This document shows, one piece after another, positions 1 to 10,852 of a stretch of 64,000 bases of DNA. Under the pieces are notes generated by a model, which was not told the origin of the DNA, did no database searches, and saw only the letters and a list, made by a program, of their open reading frames with translations. Numbering within the stretch: the first letter of the stretch is position 1; every line of letters starts with the position of its first letter. The position numbers and the translations under genes are program-made. Origin of the DNA: Amphiduros pacificus (lineage: Eukaryota; Annelida; Polychaeta; Phyllodocida; Hesionidae). The stretch is from the NCBI GenBank assembly GCA_949316495.1, contig OX439010.1, forward strand, positions 10,948,309 to 11,012,308. Direction: 5' to 3'.

Positions 1-317
1 ATAATAATGAGGACAATATCTTTATTCAAATATCCTTGGATTGTTTTTTTATATCTCAGACACATCTTATGTTTTCATATCACCAATATTTAGCACTGTC
101 TAATCTGTTTGAGATGATGTGCAATTGTTGTGTATCATTAAGTTGTGTATTAAAGATTACATAAGCTTTCTGGTATGATATTGTATTTCAATACAATCCT
201 GTCAGCGCTGCATGCCCATTGCGGATGTCCTGATGATACTGAGGTCACTTTAGGCCTAATATACAGAGTGGATGCTTGGTCAACACTGCTTTTTACCTTC
301 TGTTATTGCCATCATTG

Positions 318-418
318 CCTCCTGACCTCTAACATTGTTTTATGTTTTTACCATTTTTAGGCACTGACTGACCTTAGTGGTTGATGTGCCATTAAGCAAC
401 CATTCATTCATTCATTCT
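318..418 (+). mobile_element. 3' end of a LINE with (ATTC)n tail
   Basis: The segment ends in GATGTGCCATTAAGCAACC followed by ATTC repeats. The same kind of end, GATATGCCGTAAAGCAATC plus ATTC repeats, closes the LINE fragment that ends at 10318, which carries RNase H-like coding sequence. This is therefore probably a truncated 3' UTR copy of the same or a related LINE family. The 5' limit is uncertain. A shorter piece of the same end is seen near 26644. Confidence 0.55.
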
Positions 419-2689
419 AACATTGGTTAAGTTTGATGCATATTTGCTAGATTGGCCATATACACATTATCATCTCTCAGTAAATTGATTCCCTATTCAA
501 AAAAACACAACATCTAATGGGATGTTGAGATGGACAAATCACTGTTATTTTCAAGAGAGAATAATGACATGCTAAACCCACCATAACATAGGACAGGTCA
601 GATATCTGAGTGTAATAACAGCTTGCCCACTGCTCCTACCCATAAAGCCACACAGTTCACGAGGAAGTAAGCAGAAACACATTTTTCTTTGATCAGATTT
701 GGGTTTTACACAGATGGGTTGCACAGTGTGCCTCTGTTACATTCTCAATTGTTATATCAGGCTTAATGAATTACATTATGCATGGCTAATGATCGTCCAA
801 GGTGTTTTCTATATATAATATATTATCAATAAATATATCATTAAAAGTGTAAAGCAGACCTATTTTCCAACCCCTAGTCTATATCTAGACGCGACATACA
901 CGAGTCAAAACAGTTCCTAACCCAATGTGTTATTGAGTAGATCTTGCACAATTCTCGTTGTCTGTCTTCGGGCAGAACAATTGGATTTACTTATAATGTT
1001 CCACCACTAAATGAACATAATAATGTATTGCTTTCCTGAGATCTTGACCTTAAGGTTCAGAGACCCAAACTCCTAAATATGCAATGGTATATTACAGAAA
1101 GGTGGAAACTGAGATTTTGGATTTTAGAACTATTGCATGTGATCATCTGTTGCCGAAAAAAGAAATTTTACCAAAATAACATATTAGTGTCTGTTTGCAA
1201 AGGCGTCATTGTACTTGTTCATTCGTGAATCATCAGACAAAAGAAATGGGCAGCAGAATTAAGGCTACAAATAGCAAACCAGCATCTGTCCAATTTTTGA
1301 TAAAGCAACAAAAATCAAACTGTCATGAACATTTAACCACAGTGCTATAGAATGTAATAAAAAAGAAGAACTTTGGAAGAAGATCTTCATATATCTATGT
1401 GAGACAGTGCTTATAAGTTAAAAGAGATGGAGTTGCTGTCAGGAGTGTGGATAAGCTGTGCTCAGTTATGGCGTGTCAGGGCCTATACAAACAGAGTGGT
1501 CAGAAGCAACACGCAGTCTGCTATGAGACAGAGGAGGGGAGGAACTGACGGATGGACCCATCCAACCCCCTCACCCACGGGGACCACACATTGCTAAACA
1601 AGGAAATGGGAGTGATTCAGGGCACTCATCTTTATCTTAATGGTGTCGCTCAAATGTGAGGCCAGATAACGAGCTTTATCATCCGGCTCATAGATTACAA
1701 CAATCCTCATCAATGTGTTAGAAGTGTAAATAATAGGATAGAATAATACAAGCTTATGAATGCGGTATTGGTCCACGCAACGACCTCATTAGAATGCCAC
1801 CCAGGAGCCACTTTCAAGTGTCTGAACTAAATATACTATTTGCAATAGCTTATCATCCCATTATCATTTGAACATGGAGTGATATAATGGGTGGACATAT
1901 TGTTATGACCTGTATTGAATGGAACCTCTATACAAGTTTGATGGCATCCCATTATAAGCCGTCATACCACCTGGTCACCCTGCATCAAAGTACTCTGCAC
2001 TCCCGTGTGGCCTGGGCAAACACATCAGTACATGCACACACACACCTAGGACCCGTCAATTTAATCGTGGCCTGGTTGCAAAAATGATTAATGTTTTAGC
2101 ATGTAAAGCGATACACTGGATCAAAGAGAAGCTGCTGGTCAATGTCAAACACAATTGTCTATTTGTTGATCAAGTTAGTATGCGAATATATGACAATATA
2201 TGCATTGATATATATATAGTCATATGTCAATCTTAATTTTGAACCTGTCTTGACTAGGACATTAACTATCCAGGCATTGGAGACAGAGTATCTTACTGAA
2301 AAAATATATGTTCTTTTCTAACGGCCCCTTGAAAATGTTCCATTTTAGAGGTTTCTCCGCCGTTTTCAGGTGCACTCACTTACTAATCATTCTGTGGATG
2401 ACTATTGCCAGTACAAATCCAAGGTAATTTGTGTGATAATGCACAATGAGATATAGTGGAACAGTTCCCTACATTATATAACTAATCACTAATTGCATCA
2501 CACTGGACGGACCAGGTCCAAGGAGGGGAACAAAAGTCTGTTCCATTAAGAGTAGGCTTTTCACACCTACACTCATGTCCTGTTCATACTCTCGCTGGCT
2601 TTTCACACCTACCACCTACTTTCCTGCTGAACTCTCTGGGCTTCTTTGGATGGATCTTTGCAACCACGTCCAGTTTCCTGTCTATTTTA

Positions 2690-2870
2690 TTCTCAGATAT
2701 TAACATCTCTGACTAAGTTTCTGACCATTCTCTTCTGGGATATTTACATTTCTGACCCACTTTCAGATAATTCCCTTCTGGGATGTTAACAACATTGACC
2801 CACTTTCTGACCAATTCTCTTCTCCAATATTTTTAACATTGACACACTTTTTGTCCACCCTGTTTGCCTT
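2690..2870. repeat. Degenerate tandem repeat, about three units
   Basis: Phrases such as TTCTGACCATTCTCTTCTGGG, followed by an AT-rich stretch and TCTGACCCACTTTC, recur about every 55-60 bases and are clearly diverged. A short CT microsatellite follows at about 2882-2902. No coding content is seen. Confidence 0.4.
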
Positions 2871-4371
2871 ATATATTCTTGTTCTCTCTCTCTCTCTCCA
2901 TTTTCCTCAACTTGACTCAGATTAGTGTGAGAACTTTGACCCTCGAGTTTTTTTTTGCGTTCCTTGTAGCTTCTGGTCGCGTAGCTAAATTATACAGTTT
3001 TCATAAATGATGAAATGTACAGAAAGCAAAGAGCTGAAAACACATTCCTTTTTCCATACCAAGTGTTAACATTGAGATCCCTAACCATCTGGTCTCAATG
3101 TTATAACCGGAGAATATGGCATACCCCAGGCTAAACAGCCAACCAGGTTATTTTTGCAAAAGGTTTGACCAGCATGATGAATAGAAATTGTACCCAGGGT
3201 TGTCACATGCTCAGTTAGGTTAAATCATAAGATATTCATATGAACTAAGTTAGAAATAGAGATATTTTTCTCCGTCCAAGTAATTTTGTTGGTATATTAA
3301 GCCAGTCAATCCATTAAAGAATTTTGGATAATCTTATGAGGGATTGTTGTCATACTTCCCATGTGTCATGTCATTTATCAGTAGGAGAGAAAGGTTTGTA
3401 TTAGTATAACAATCCACATCAAAATGATGGTGGGAAAAAGTGAAAATCATTTCCACACTCGTCATTTATCAAATGAAGTAAAAGACAAAATCATGAACCA
3501 AGTGACACTATCTAAAATCGACAAGAAATATTGAACAGTTTATGTGTTAAGGTAGACACTCATTGCCTGCAGACAAAAAGAAAATAATGGTTAGAAACTC
3601 GCGGGGATGACATCACAGAATTTGATGGATGGATTATAAGTGCACAATGGTAAGAGACGTGGTTCGAACCCGGAACCATCTGAGGTCATATTTGTATCAG
3701 GAGACCCAATTGCCTTGATGAACAGAATTAGACAAAATGAAACCCGTGTTTCTTTTCCCGATAAGTATGAAAGTCCACAATAACAGTGATATTGATGGCT
3801 GAAAATGGCCTCAACTTCCACACCTGTGATGTTTTGGATTAGTGCATGAAGCATACTTGAATGTTTCCGGCAAATGTGCAGAAACGATAAGAGGTTGAGT
3901 AATCTGCACCGGCCAGTTCCTGGATTTTTGAGACCGCTGGGATTGATACCATATCCTTTCTGTTACTATAAACCTTTAAAGGGCTACAACAATTCACACA
4001 AATATATATACGAAGGTCAAACTCCCGTACCATTGCCTACAGCTACCCACATATAATAAGCTTAACTTACACAAAATAGAAGAAGAAAATACAGAACATT
4101 TCAGATAATTATGTCTGGTACAATAAACCATACAAGTACATATTGTCCACATTATATCTGAACTTACCTCAACCACTGACCTTCTCCAGAAGGAAAATAT
4201 CACCCAATTTACTGGTAAGACCAAAGGTCTTTAAGTCGTTTACCTTAATAGAGGTAGGTGAGACAAAGCATTGGACGGAAAAGACCCGAGTATTATACCT
4301 CGGTCCACGATAAATAGAAATAAAAATAATAAACAAGAAAAAGTGGTGGTCCACATGTAACACGGATGAAA

Positions 4372-4530
4372 AAAAAAAAAATAACCAAAATTGACAGCAA
4401 ACAGAACAAAAATTAAAATAAACAAAACAAAAATTACAACAAACAAAACAAAATTAAAATATACAAAACAAAAATTACAACAAACAAAACAAAAATTAAA
4501 ATAATCAAAAAACACAAAATGAAGCAATCC
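4372..4530. repeat. A-rich degenerate repeat (ACAAAACAAAAATTA units)
   Basis: The plus strand is almost free of G and is built from repeated ACAAAACAAAAATTA-like units after a poly-A run. A reading frame on the opposite strand through it, rich in Phe, Val and Cys, is a composition artefact. Confidence 0.6.
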
Positions 4531-5712
4531 TTGCAAACTGATGGGGTAGTTGAAATTATCTTTATTTGTCTTTTAAAAACATTTAATTTGGTATGTGAAC
4601 GATTTTTTTAGCACAACTTTATGCAAAGATGTGCCTTTTCAGGATCGATTACGTAAGTTGCTCTATTATCGCTCAGGCGCTATCGCAAATCATCGATCAG
4701 ACTTTTGCATGTTATTTCTGTTCTAATTGACCGATTTACACCAAATTTGAACTAAACTTACTGAAAATTCCTTGTTCTAGCTATTGGAAAGCATTTCCAA
4801 GCAATTTAAAGGGATAATTTCGCACATCGATGGGCGATGACGATATTGCCGTCTTCAAGTTTTTGTCATCACGCACTTCTTTATCTTTGTTTACTTATTA
4901 TATTCATAACGTATTCATACGCTAGCGCATGCACACAATGAACACTCCACAGTGGCGTCAGTTACTTCAACAATTATGACCACAGAAAAAAACGAATTAC
5001 AACCCACAGGAAACGACTACCCATTTCCCATGATCGTACCGATCACATAATAACACAGATAGTTCCCTTTTTTGAAAGTCCTGTTGGCAATGACTTGCAG
5101 AAAAGGAACCATCCGCGTTACAAAAAAATTGGCGTTTCCCTGATGTCTTATCAGCAAATATCATCTTAAAGTACACGGCAGGGTCCCGGCAGTGTCCCGC
5201 AGGCACATCGGCAGATTATCTTACGGCTGCCAGTGGCATCGTGCGGTGAAAATAGGATTTTTTTTTTTTCATGTGTTCACAGGCCATCGTCAGATGATCC
5301 AACGGGCTCCGTACGATATCATATAGACGTCTTTAGGATGTCCTTCAGACGTCTATCAAATGATCTAGATGTCTTTAGGATATCCTACAGACGTCTGTCA
5401 ATGATCTATACCCAAAGACATCGTCAAAATGGACTAGAAATCTTTGGATTTTAGAAATATCATGCACTGCCCATCCAATTTAAGTCCCGACTCTGTAAGA
5501 ACTCGACTTCCGGCAACTAACAATCAAAGAATTGTGTACCATTTAAATCAACTTAAGTTGTCAGTCCTGTTTGAAAATATTTCTTTGTCTTTTCTTGATC
5601 TCGGCATCGTTTCGCCATTGTTTACGAGATTGCGCAATGATCTGAAAGTGGGTCAGTTTATTCACGGGAGTGGCAGCAACAATCTGCAAACTCCACAACG
5701 TTGTGGTTCTTA

Positions 5713-5755
5713 TGACGTCATATGAAATTTCTCCCTTGGTGTTTCCATGACGTCA
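5713..5755. promoter_or_regulatory. Two CRE octamers in the core of composite element 1
   Basis: TGACGTCA occurs at 5713-5720 and again at 5748-5755, 35 bases apart, about 110 bases upstream of the ATG of a short open frame at 5864. The octamer is the canonical palindromic site for CREB/ATF bZIP factors. Promoter function is inference. Confidence 0.4.
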
Positions 5756-5863
5756 TCACTTGGACTCTTCTGAATGTCATTTCACGTTGTCATGTTTGAA
5801 ATCGGGTAAAAAACTGAAGAAAAAACACTACAGAATTCACACAGATTTGCAATTATAGATATT

Positions 5864-6019
5864 ATGACTGGGAAAGACGATGACATGGATCAGAACTGCA
5901 ACAGTCAATCGCCGGAAGTCGATATTAGTCAGTTCAACATTGTTTTGACCCACTTGGATCAGTATTCAGAGAGAAATGTACGAATTTCAAGTCCATTTTG
6001 CCGGTGGCTTTGGGTATAG
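5864..6019 (+). CDS. Short unrecognised open frame, possible captured first exon
   Basis: The 51-codon frame begins Met-Thr-Gly-Lys-Asp-Asp-Asp-Met-Asp-Gln and is acidic and polar for about 39 codons (with QFNIVLTHLDQYSE). It then runs into the inverted arm of the surrounding element, where it stops. The two CREs and a leader-like stretch upstream give it the look of a promoter plus the beginning of a gene. I do not recognise the protein. It may be a host first exon carried by the element, the start of an element-encoded protein, or chance. Confidence 0.25.
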   Translation: MTGKDDDMDQNCNSQSPEVDISQFNIVLTHLDQYSERNVRISSPFCRWLWV

Positions 6020-6209
6020 ACGTCTTAAGGATATCCTACAGACGTCTGCGCCATTCAATCTTGCACGTGCCGTGCGGTGCCCTTTAATAATGTGACCACA
6101 GCTACGGCATCTCTCAGATTGTTGCTGATAAACTCCCCGGCGCCCAGCAGTCTGGGAAGTCGGCCGATTGTTACTTCCCGGCCGGCGCCCGGTCCAAATG
6201 TGACTGAGG

Positions 6210-6351
6210 CATAAGTTCCCGATTAAAGATGCCCAATTGTGGCCGATGATCTCCCGGTGCTCGCACGGCAATCGGAACTGCGGCCGATTTTGTAAAAAAA
6301 ATACCTATCGGCCGGGCATCTTTACTGAAATCGGCGCAAATGTGACTGAGG
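6210..6351 (+). mobile_element. Extra terminal piece of the same inverted-repeat family
   Basis: The segment from CCCAATTGTGGCCGATGATC to the end CAAATGTGACTGAGG at 6351 matches the right end of the element at 42988-43604 in the same orientation. It sits directly after another end of the family at 6209, so two termini lie head to tail within about 140 bases. This suggests nested or partial insertions. Confidence 0.6.
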
Positions 6352-7475
6352 TATAAGGCACTTCTTTTTTATTTTAAAATTTCAGTCATTTTAATTATAG
6401 TTTTCAAAATAACGTTTTCATCGTGCAAACGTTTCATTACAGAATGTTTACTCGTATAATTATATGCTGAGAGTGTGAAATCATCTGTGAAACCGACCAG
6501 TGCCAGGTTACAATAACCAAAATGATTAGGAAACAACAAAATACTTCACACCCATTTCCATTTCAAAACCAATGCACTTTATAGATAATAACCTTTTTTT
6601 CAATAGTTCCAGGTATTTAGTTATCTCAGAATATGTGAATTGTCAGGATATGATTTTCTATATGGTTAACCACGTTTTTGTATGTTGGTAAGGGAGATTT
6701 TTATAATCTTAATCCTGGAGGTTTTTGCATGTTTGCTTATCCTATCGTGATGTGTGCTAAATCTTTCTAGGTTTGTGGCAAAATGACAAGGATCGATCTT
6801 GAATACATGTCAAATACAATAACCTAGCTCTGCTAATCAAAGTAATAAGGTTTAACACAATAAGAAAATTTTGCTTTCGTAATAATTATATTCAATTGAT
6901 GGAAATGCCATATAAATGTTACACAAAACTAAGTTAATTAAATGCTCCTATAATCATCATCAAGATATATTATCAGTAAAGAGCATAAGAAACACACAAG
7001 TATATATTGGAACGATAAGACCATTTCTTTATGATATGTGTATTTTTTAATGGTAGCAGTCTTGGGGGCACGTTTTCGTAATGGATAAAAAAAATCATCA
7101 GTGAATCTTCAAAAGCCAATTTTGGGCGGAACAGAAGGAATACATATCTTATCAATGAGAAATCTCTCTGATAGCAGATTATGTATTTGTTATGGTTGAT
7201 ATGCATGTCATATATTATCTTTTACAAAAGCGCCACACTTCTTACGCAACCTGTAACTAGTAGAGATATTCTACACCTCAGTCTAAACGTCATCCCAGAA
7301 ATATTTATTAATAGGTTCTGGGAAGTTTACTTGTAGAGATTCTGTGAATGGGTCATTGTCATATTCGACATATTTTGACATTATCGGGGATATAACGAGG
7401 ATAGTTATAATATGGAGGCTGAACATACACGGAAACTAGGACACTAATCATACACTATATTTGTCAAACTCTAAT

Positions 7476-7787
7476 GGGGACCCCATAGGGTTTTAGGATT
7501 ATTGGATTTTTGGCCTAAAAAAGAGGGATTATTGGATTTTTGGGGTGAAATATCTGGGATTTTTGGATTTTGAGGAAAGTGTTTAGGATGTTATGTAATT
7601 CATTGCCAAATAAATTTGTACTAAATGTAAACATATTTTAGGATTTTTTGTTTTATACTTTTGGATTTTTAGATTTGAGGGGAAAAATATTTAAGGATTT
7701 TTGGCTACAAAAGATAAGGATTTTTGGATTTTTAGGTAAAAAAAGGGGGATTAATTGGGTTTTTCATACCCCCCCTATGGGGGCCCC
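7476..7787. mobile_element. 312-bp MITE with GGGG(A/C)CCCCATAGGG termini
   Basis: The left end GGGGACCCCATAGGG pairs with the right end CCCTATGGGGGCCCC in inverted orientation. The six bases TCTAAT flank both sides (7470-7475 and 7788-7793) and look like a target-site duplication. The interior is strongly strand-asymmetric, with repeated GGATTTTTGGATTTT on the plus strand. A 6-bp duplication is not typical of Tc1/mariner, Harbinger or hAT, so the superfamily is left open; Dada-type elements are one possibility. Confidence 0.65.
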
Positions 7788-8109
7788 TCTAATGTGACAT
7801 TTAACATAACCATCCCGGTCACATACAACAGTTTATATATTACGGAATAACTCCTCATAAAGTCAACTTCAATTCGCAGGCAAAATTTGCATATTACTAG
7901 GAAGTGTGTATCAATATTTCTTTCTCCGCTGCCAGACCCTATGTTTTTAATTAAATAATAACTCAAACAGTATCAGGAAATGAATAATCTTGAGCTAATA
8001 TTGCCTCTTATTCCACAACAAGGATGCTGAATGTTCAATATAATCCATAAATAACACAGGGAAAAAAAGGTTTAAACTAGTTTAGGATAGATTTGGTAGT
8101 TGTACTCAC

Positions 8110-8268
8110 TTGTCCTAAGTAGTCGTATCCCAGGTCCCGGGCCACCTCCTCCGCCACCGCCGGCCCTCCCGGAATGTACACCGCCCATTCATTTGTGAAG
8201 TCGGCTTTTGTGCCAGGAATTACATTTTGTAATATACCTATTACAAATAAACTTAAAATAAGTAGCAT
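8110..8268 (-). CDS. Furin-type proprotein convertase, first coding exon (partial gene)
   Basis: The exon encodes 53 residues. The first ~22 are a typical signal peptide (MLLILSLFVIGILQ, then a polar cleavage region ending near Thr-Lys-Ala). Then comes DFTNEWAVYIPGGPAVAEE and VARDLGYDYLGQ. The FTN-WAV-IPGGPAVA--VAR--G---LGQ pattern is the start of the furin/PC prodomain, an intramolecular chaperone cleaved in the secretory pathway. The mature enzyme would be a calcium-dependent subtilisin-like protease cutting after dibasic sites. The exon ends after a complete codon at a consensus donor, GTGAGT. The start is the ATG at 8266-8268; an in-frame stop lies upstream and no earlier in-frame ATG exists. 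Which paralogue this is cannot be told from one exon. Confidence 0.85.
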
Positions 8269-8299
8269 AATAGCCCAAAACGGCAATGGATGACAATCT

Positions 8300-8620
8300 T
8301 TCTCTTCTCAAAGTTTCAGGTCAGTTGACGTAAGTTAACAGTGCAGTGTTTTACTCCGCAATATGATTAATGCGCGGCAATGCGTTCTGCTCTCTGCTTT
8401 TGTCACTTCATGGTCACAATTATGTGCCCTCTATCGGTCAGTTTATAATTTAGCATAAGTTACCAGCTGTTGACGCCTTTTTCCTCCCTTCGCAGTGTGA
8501 GTAGTTCGGCGTAGGAGTGTGATGACGTCATCTTCCCAGCATGCACAGAGGCAATATGGCGCCCGGGATAAGTCCCGGCTGCCATGTGCGTCTGGTGCTC
8601 TTTATCGCTTCATGATGACT
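8300..8620 (-). promoter_or_regulatory. Putative promoter and 5' leader of the convertase gene
   Basis: This stretch has more CpG and GC than its surroundings. In gene orientation it contains a canonical CRE, TGACGTCA (8523-8530), a YY1-like motif with ATGGCGCC (8552-8563) and a TATA-like TTATAAAC (about 8440-8447). If the TATA-like site is used, transcription would start near 8412, the leader would be about 145 bases and the CRE would lie about 110 bases upstream. These placements are inference. Confidence 0.4.
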
Positions 8621-9184
8621 AGGGGCTAATGGACCTTCCTATTGCATAAGGCAAATGAATGTATGCGGAGCAGATAGGGATGCAGTGAGGTTTCTGCGTG
8701 CGTGCTTCTAATCAATTCAAGATAACCTCACTCACATATGATATGATTAGTAATTGTCACCACATTGTCAGAGTGCAAACTTTACATAAATGAACCATAT
8801 CAGCAGAGTAACGTTTGTGGTTGACACTGTGTGGTGAGCAGAGGACAGTGCCAATCCCCGTGTTTAACAAATCTACTTCAACACAGGATGTTGTAGCACA
8901 AACCAAACAAAATGTAAAGGTAGGAGAAATGAATAGATCTGCTGATATCTACTTGGAATAATGATCAAGTTATATTAAAGCTCACTCCATATTGTTCAAA
9001 TGAAAAAAATGAATTCTATGATTTATTAATAATCAGATTTTTCCCGACTTTCTGCATTAAATGTTTACTGACTCTTCATCTTATCTTGTTTACAAGCTTT
9101 AAAGGCAAAGGATTGGAAAAAAATCCTTTTTTAAAAATATAAAACCCTCGGATGACATCATAGGCTATGTACTCAGGATAATAA

Positions 9185-10318
9185 AGATAATAATTTTCAC
9201 CGGATTCCCAGTCATATTGATATTCAAGGAAATGAGGCTGCTGACCAAGATGCCAAGCAGCACTGGGTAAACGTCCAATTAATATTGTTATTCCCCATAC
9301 AGAATTTAAGACACCTACTACTGTATTAATAAATTGAATGAAATCAAACCTGCTCTCGGTCGGACTAAATATCCTTGTAGAAAGAACCATGAAGAAGAGG
9401 TTAAGAGGAAAGAGAGGAATGATAGCTCAAAACCCAAGGGTGATCCAGTTGTCAACAAATGTATTGTTTGTTTCGGGTTTTACATCACTGTCAACATTAT
9501 TCAGTCGTTTCGTGATGATACCTACCTGGAACAAATATAGTGCTGCCTCACTGAATTGTCATGTCGCAGGTCCTTGATATGACAATCCGCCTGGTCACAG
9601 ATTTACAAGGACAACGGGTTAACCCTTTAGGCACGGGCCTCAGCTCATGTGTGAAATTGTATCATGAATTCAATCTCGGCATGACCGGGGATCGAATTCA
9701 CGACCTTTTGGATCACCACAGAGGAACTGGTGCTAATAAGCTGGCACTCTAACCAACTGCGCAACGGCCGTGGCCTCAACAAATGTAATAGTAATGTTAG
9801 TCACTACATGTGGCATCTCACAGAGTCAAGTTTAACTTGTATTATAATAGGACACACTGCTATATTCTTAAAGGCGAAGATCAATCTGAATGTATTGGCT
9901 GTTAAAGGTTTTTTGACTTTCAAACATGTTTACATTGAGTGTATCGATGTTGATATTTTTAGAACTGAGTATTTGAATGTGCAAGATTTACATATGTCAT
10001 CTGATATTGTAGATACTTTTGGAATAGTATACAGTTTTTAAACCCCATCGGACTGATAGTCAGTTTTAAGTTAACTAATTGACTTATTTTTGGACAATTG
10101 CACAGCGTCATACCGTATAAATGTCTTTTAAATCAATCAAACATGTTTATTTAATATGATTGTTGTATAATAAATGAAATGTTGAATTTTATATTGTTTT
10201 CATATTGTATAAATGTAACGTTTTGTGTATTTAGTCAATATTAATATTTAGGTTTTTACTGATTTGGCACTGAATGACATTGTGTCGATATGCCGTAAAG
10301 CAATCATTCATTCATTCC
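9185..10318 (+). mobile_element. 3' part of an RNase H-bearing LINE, interrupted by a SINE
   Basis: Near 9200-9260 the plus strand encodes IPSHIDIQGNEAAD-DAK, the hallmark of the RNase H domain of I/Jockey-group non-LTR retrotransposons. Near 9336-9385 it encodes NEIKPALGRTKYPCRKN. After the SINE at 9464-9775 the C-terminal zinc-knuckle-like segment continues (IGHTAIFLK, then TFKHVYIECIDVDIFRTEY and LNVQDLH), ending in a stop near 10040. A 3' UTR and ATTC tail follow. The frame is broken in several places, so this is a decayed, 5'-truncated copy. The exact left end is unclear. Confidence 0.75.
9464..9775 (-). mobile_element. tRNA-derived SINE nested in the LINE
   Basis: On the minus strand the element starts GGCCACGGCCGTTGCGCAG and has an A-box-like TTGCGCAGTTGGTTAGAGTG and a B-box-like GAATTCGATCCC. 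It then has a body ending in GTGATGTAAAACCCGAAAC and an AAACAAACAA-type tail. TCAACAAATGTA flanks it perfectly on both sides (9452-9463 and 9776-9787) as a 12-bp target-site duplication. It interrupts the LINE coding region. The same family occurs at 12829-13075. Confidence 0.85.
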
Positions 10319-10844
10319 TTTTTCTGCAGTGCCACCTCAGGTTGAACTGTTTGTAGTGTATATTTTATGTCATTGGCCAATCAAATTTTGGTCAATAAAT
10401 TGTTTATGTTGAAAGCAAAATGCTAAATTGGATGGTTGGGCAGAGTATCAGCCAATCATAGTGCAGCAGTGTGGCAGGTTGCAATAGCAATCAAAGGATT
10501 ATGAATATCACTCAATTTAGAAGAGGATTTGCCAAAAAAATAAAACTATACCAGACATCATGGTGCTCTAGTAGGTAATGGTTTTGAAATAAATGAGTTT
10601 ATAAGTGCTTTCCTTTCAGATTTTGGCATTTTTTCTTGAGGAAATAACATGTCATTGGTGTAATTTTCGAAATGAGAACTTTTGGCTTGTACATTATTGG
10701 TTCCATCATTTATTTGAAGACATTTTTGGCATCTTTAATGCAAGTTACCACTTTATGGCATGATCGTTTCAACCATATGCTTTGATTATGTCTGAATGTC
10801 TGAATATTGAATATGAATGTGCAAATTTCTGAATACTGCTAAAA

Positions 10845-10852
10845 TGACGTCA
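10845..10852. promoter_or_regulatory. Canonical CRE octamer
   Basis: This is TGACGTCA. A second copy lies at 11064-11071. Both are 2.5-2.8 kb upstream of the convertase start codon. Function is inferred only. Confidence 0.35.

Larger units (their letters stand above)
5050..6209 (+). mobile_element. Composite inverted-repeat DNA element, copy 1
   Basis: Parts of this region match, in inverted orientation, the element at 42988-43604. Shared pieces include a stretch with repeated AGACGTCT palindromes (5320-5400), the segment around GTGAAAATAGGATTTT, the CACGTGCCGTGCGG block near 6064, and the end CAAATGTGACTGAGG at 6209. Inside it, two inverted arms (about 5330-5433 and 5991-6060) enclose a 557-base core that the other copy lacks. 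The left terminus could not be placed. This is a non-autonomous TIR element of unassigned superfamily; no transposase is seen. Confidence 0.6.
1..8109. other. Presumed intron 1 of the convertase gene; no recognised exon
   Basis: This stretch lies downstream, in minus-strand orientation, of the donor site of the convertase first exon, so it should be intronic unless the gene ends or rearranges here. I looked on the minus strand for the rest of the prodomain, including the Tyr-His-Phe segment that follows Leu-Gly-Gln in furins, and for catalytic subtilisin motifs, and saw none. It holds a LINE tail, an A-rich repeat, a composite inverted-repeat element and a 312-bp MITE, listed separately. The rest is AT-rich with no feature I can support. 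Confidence 0.5.

Noticed and set aside
3661-3670. GGTTCGAACC, a tRNA B-box or T-loop-like decamer
   Set aside because: It is a self-palindrome; no A box, acceptor stem or cloverleaf can be built on either strand.
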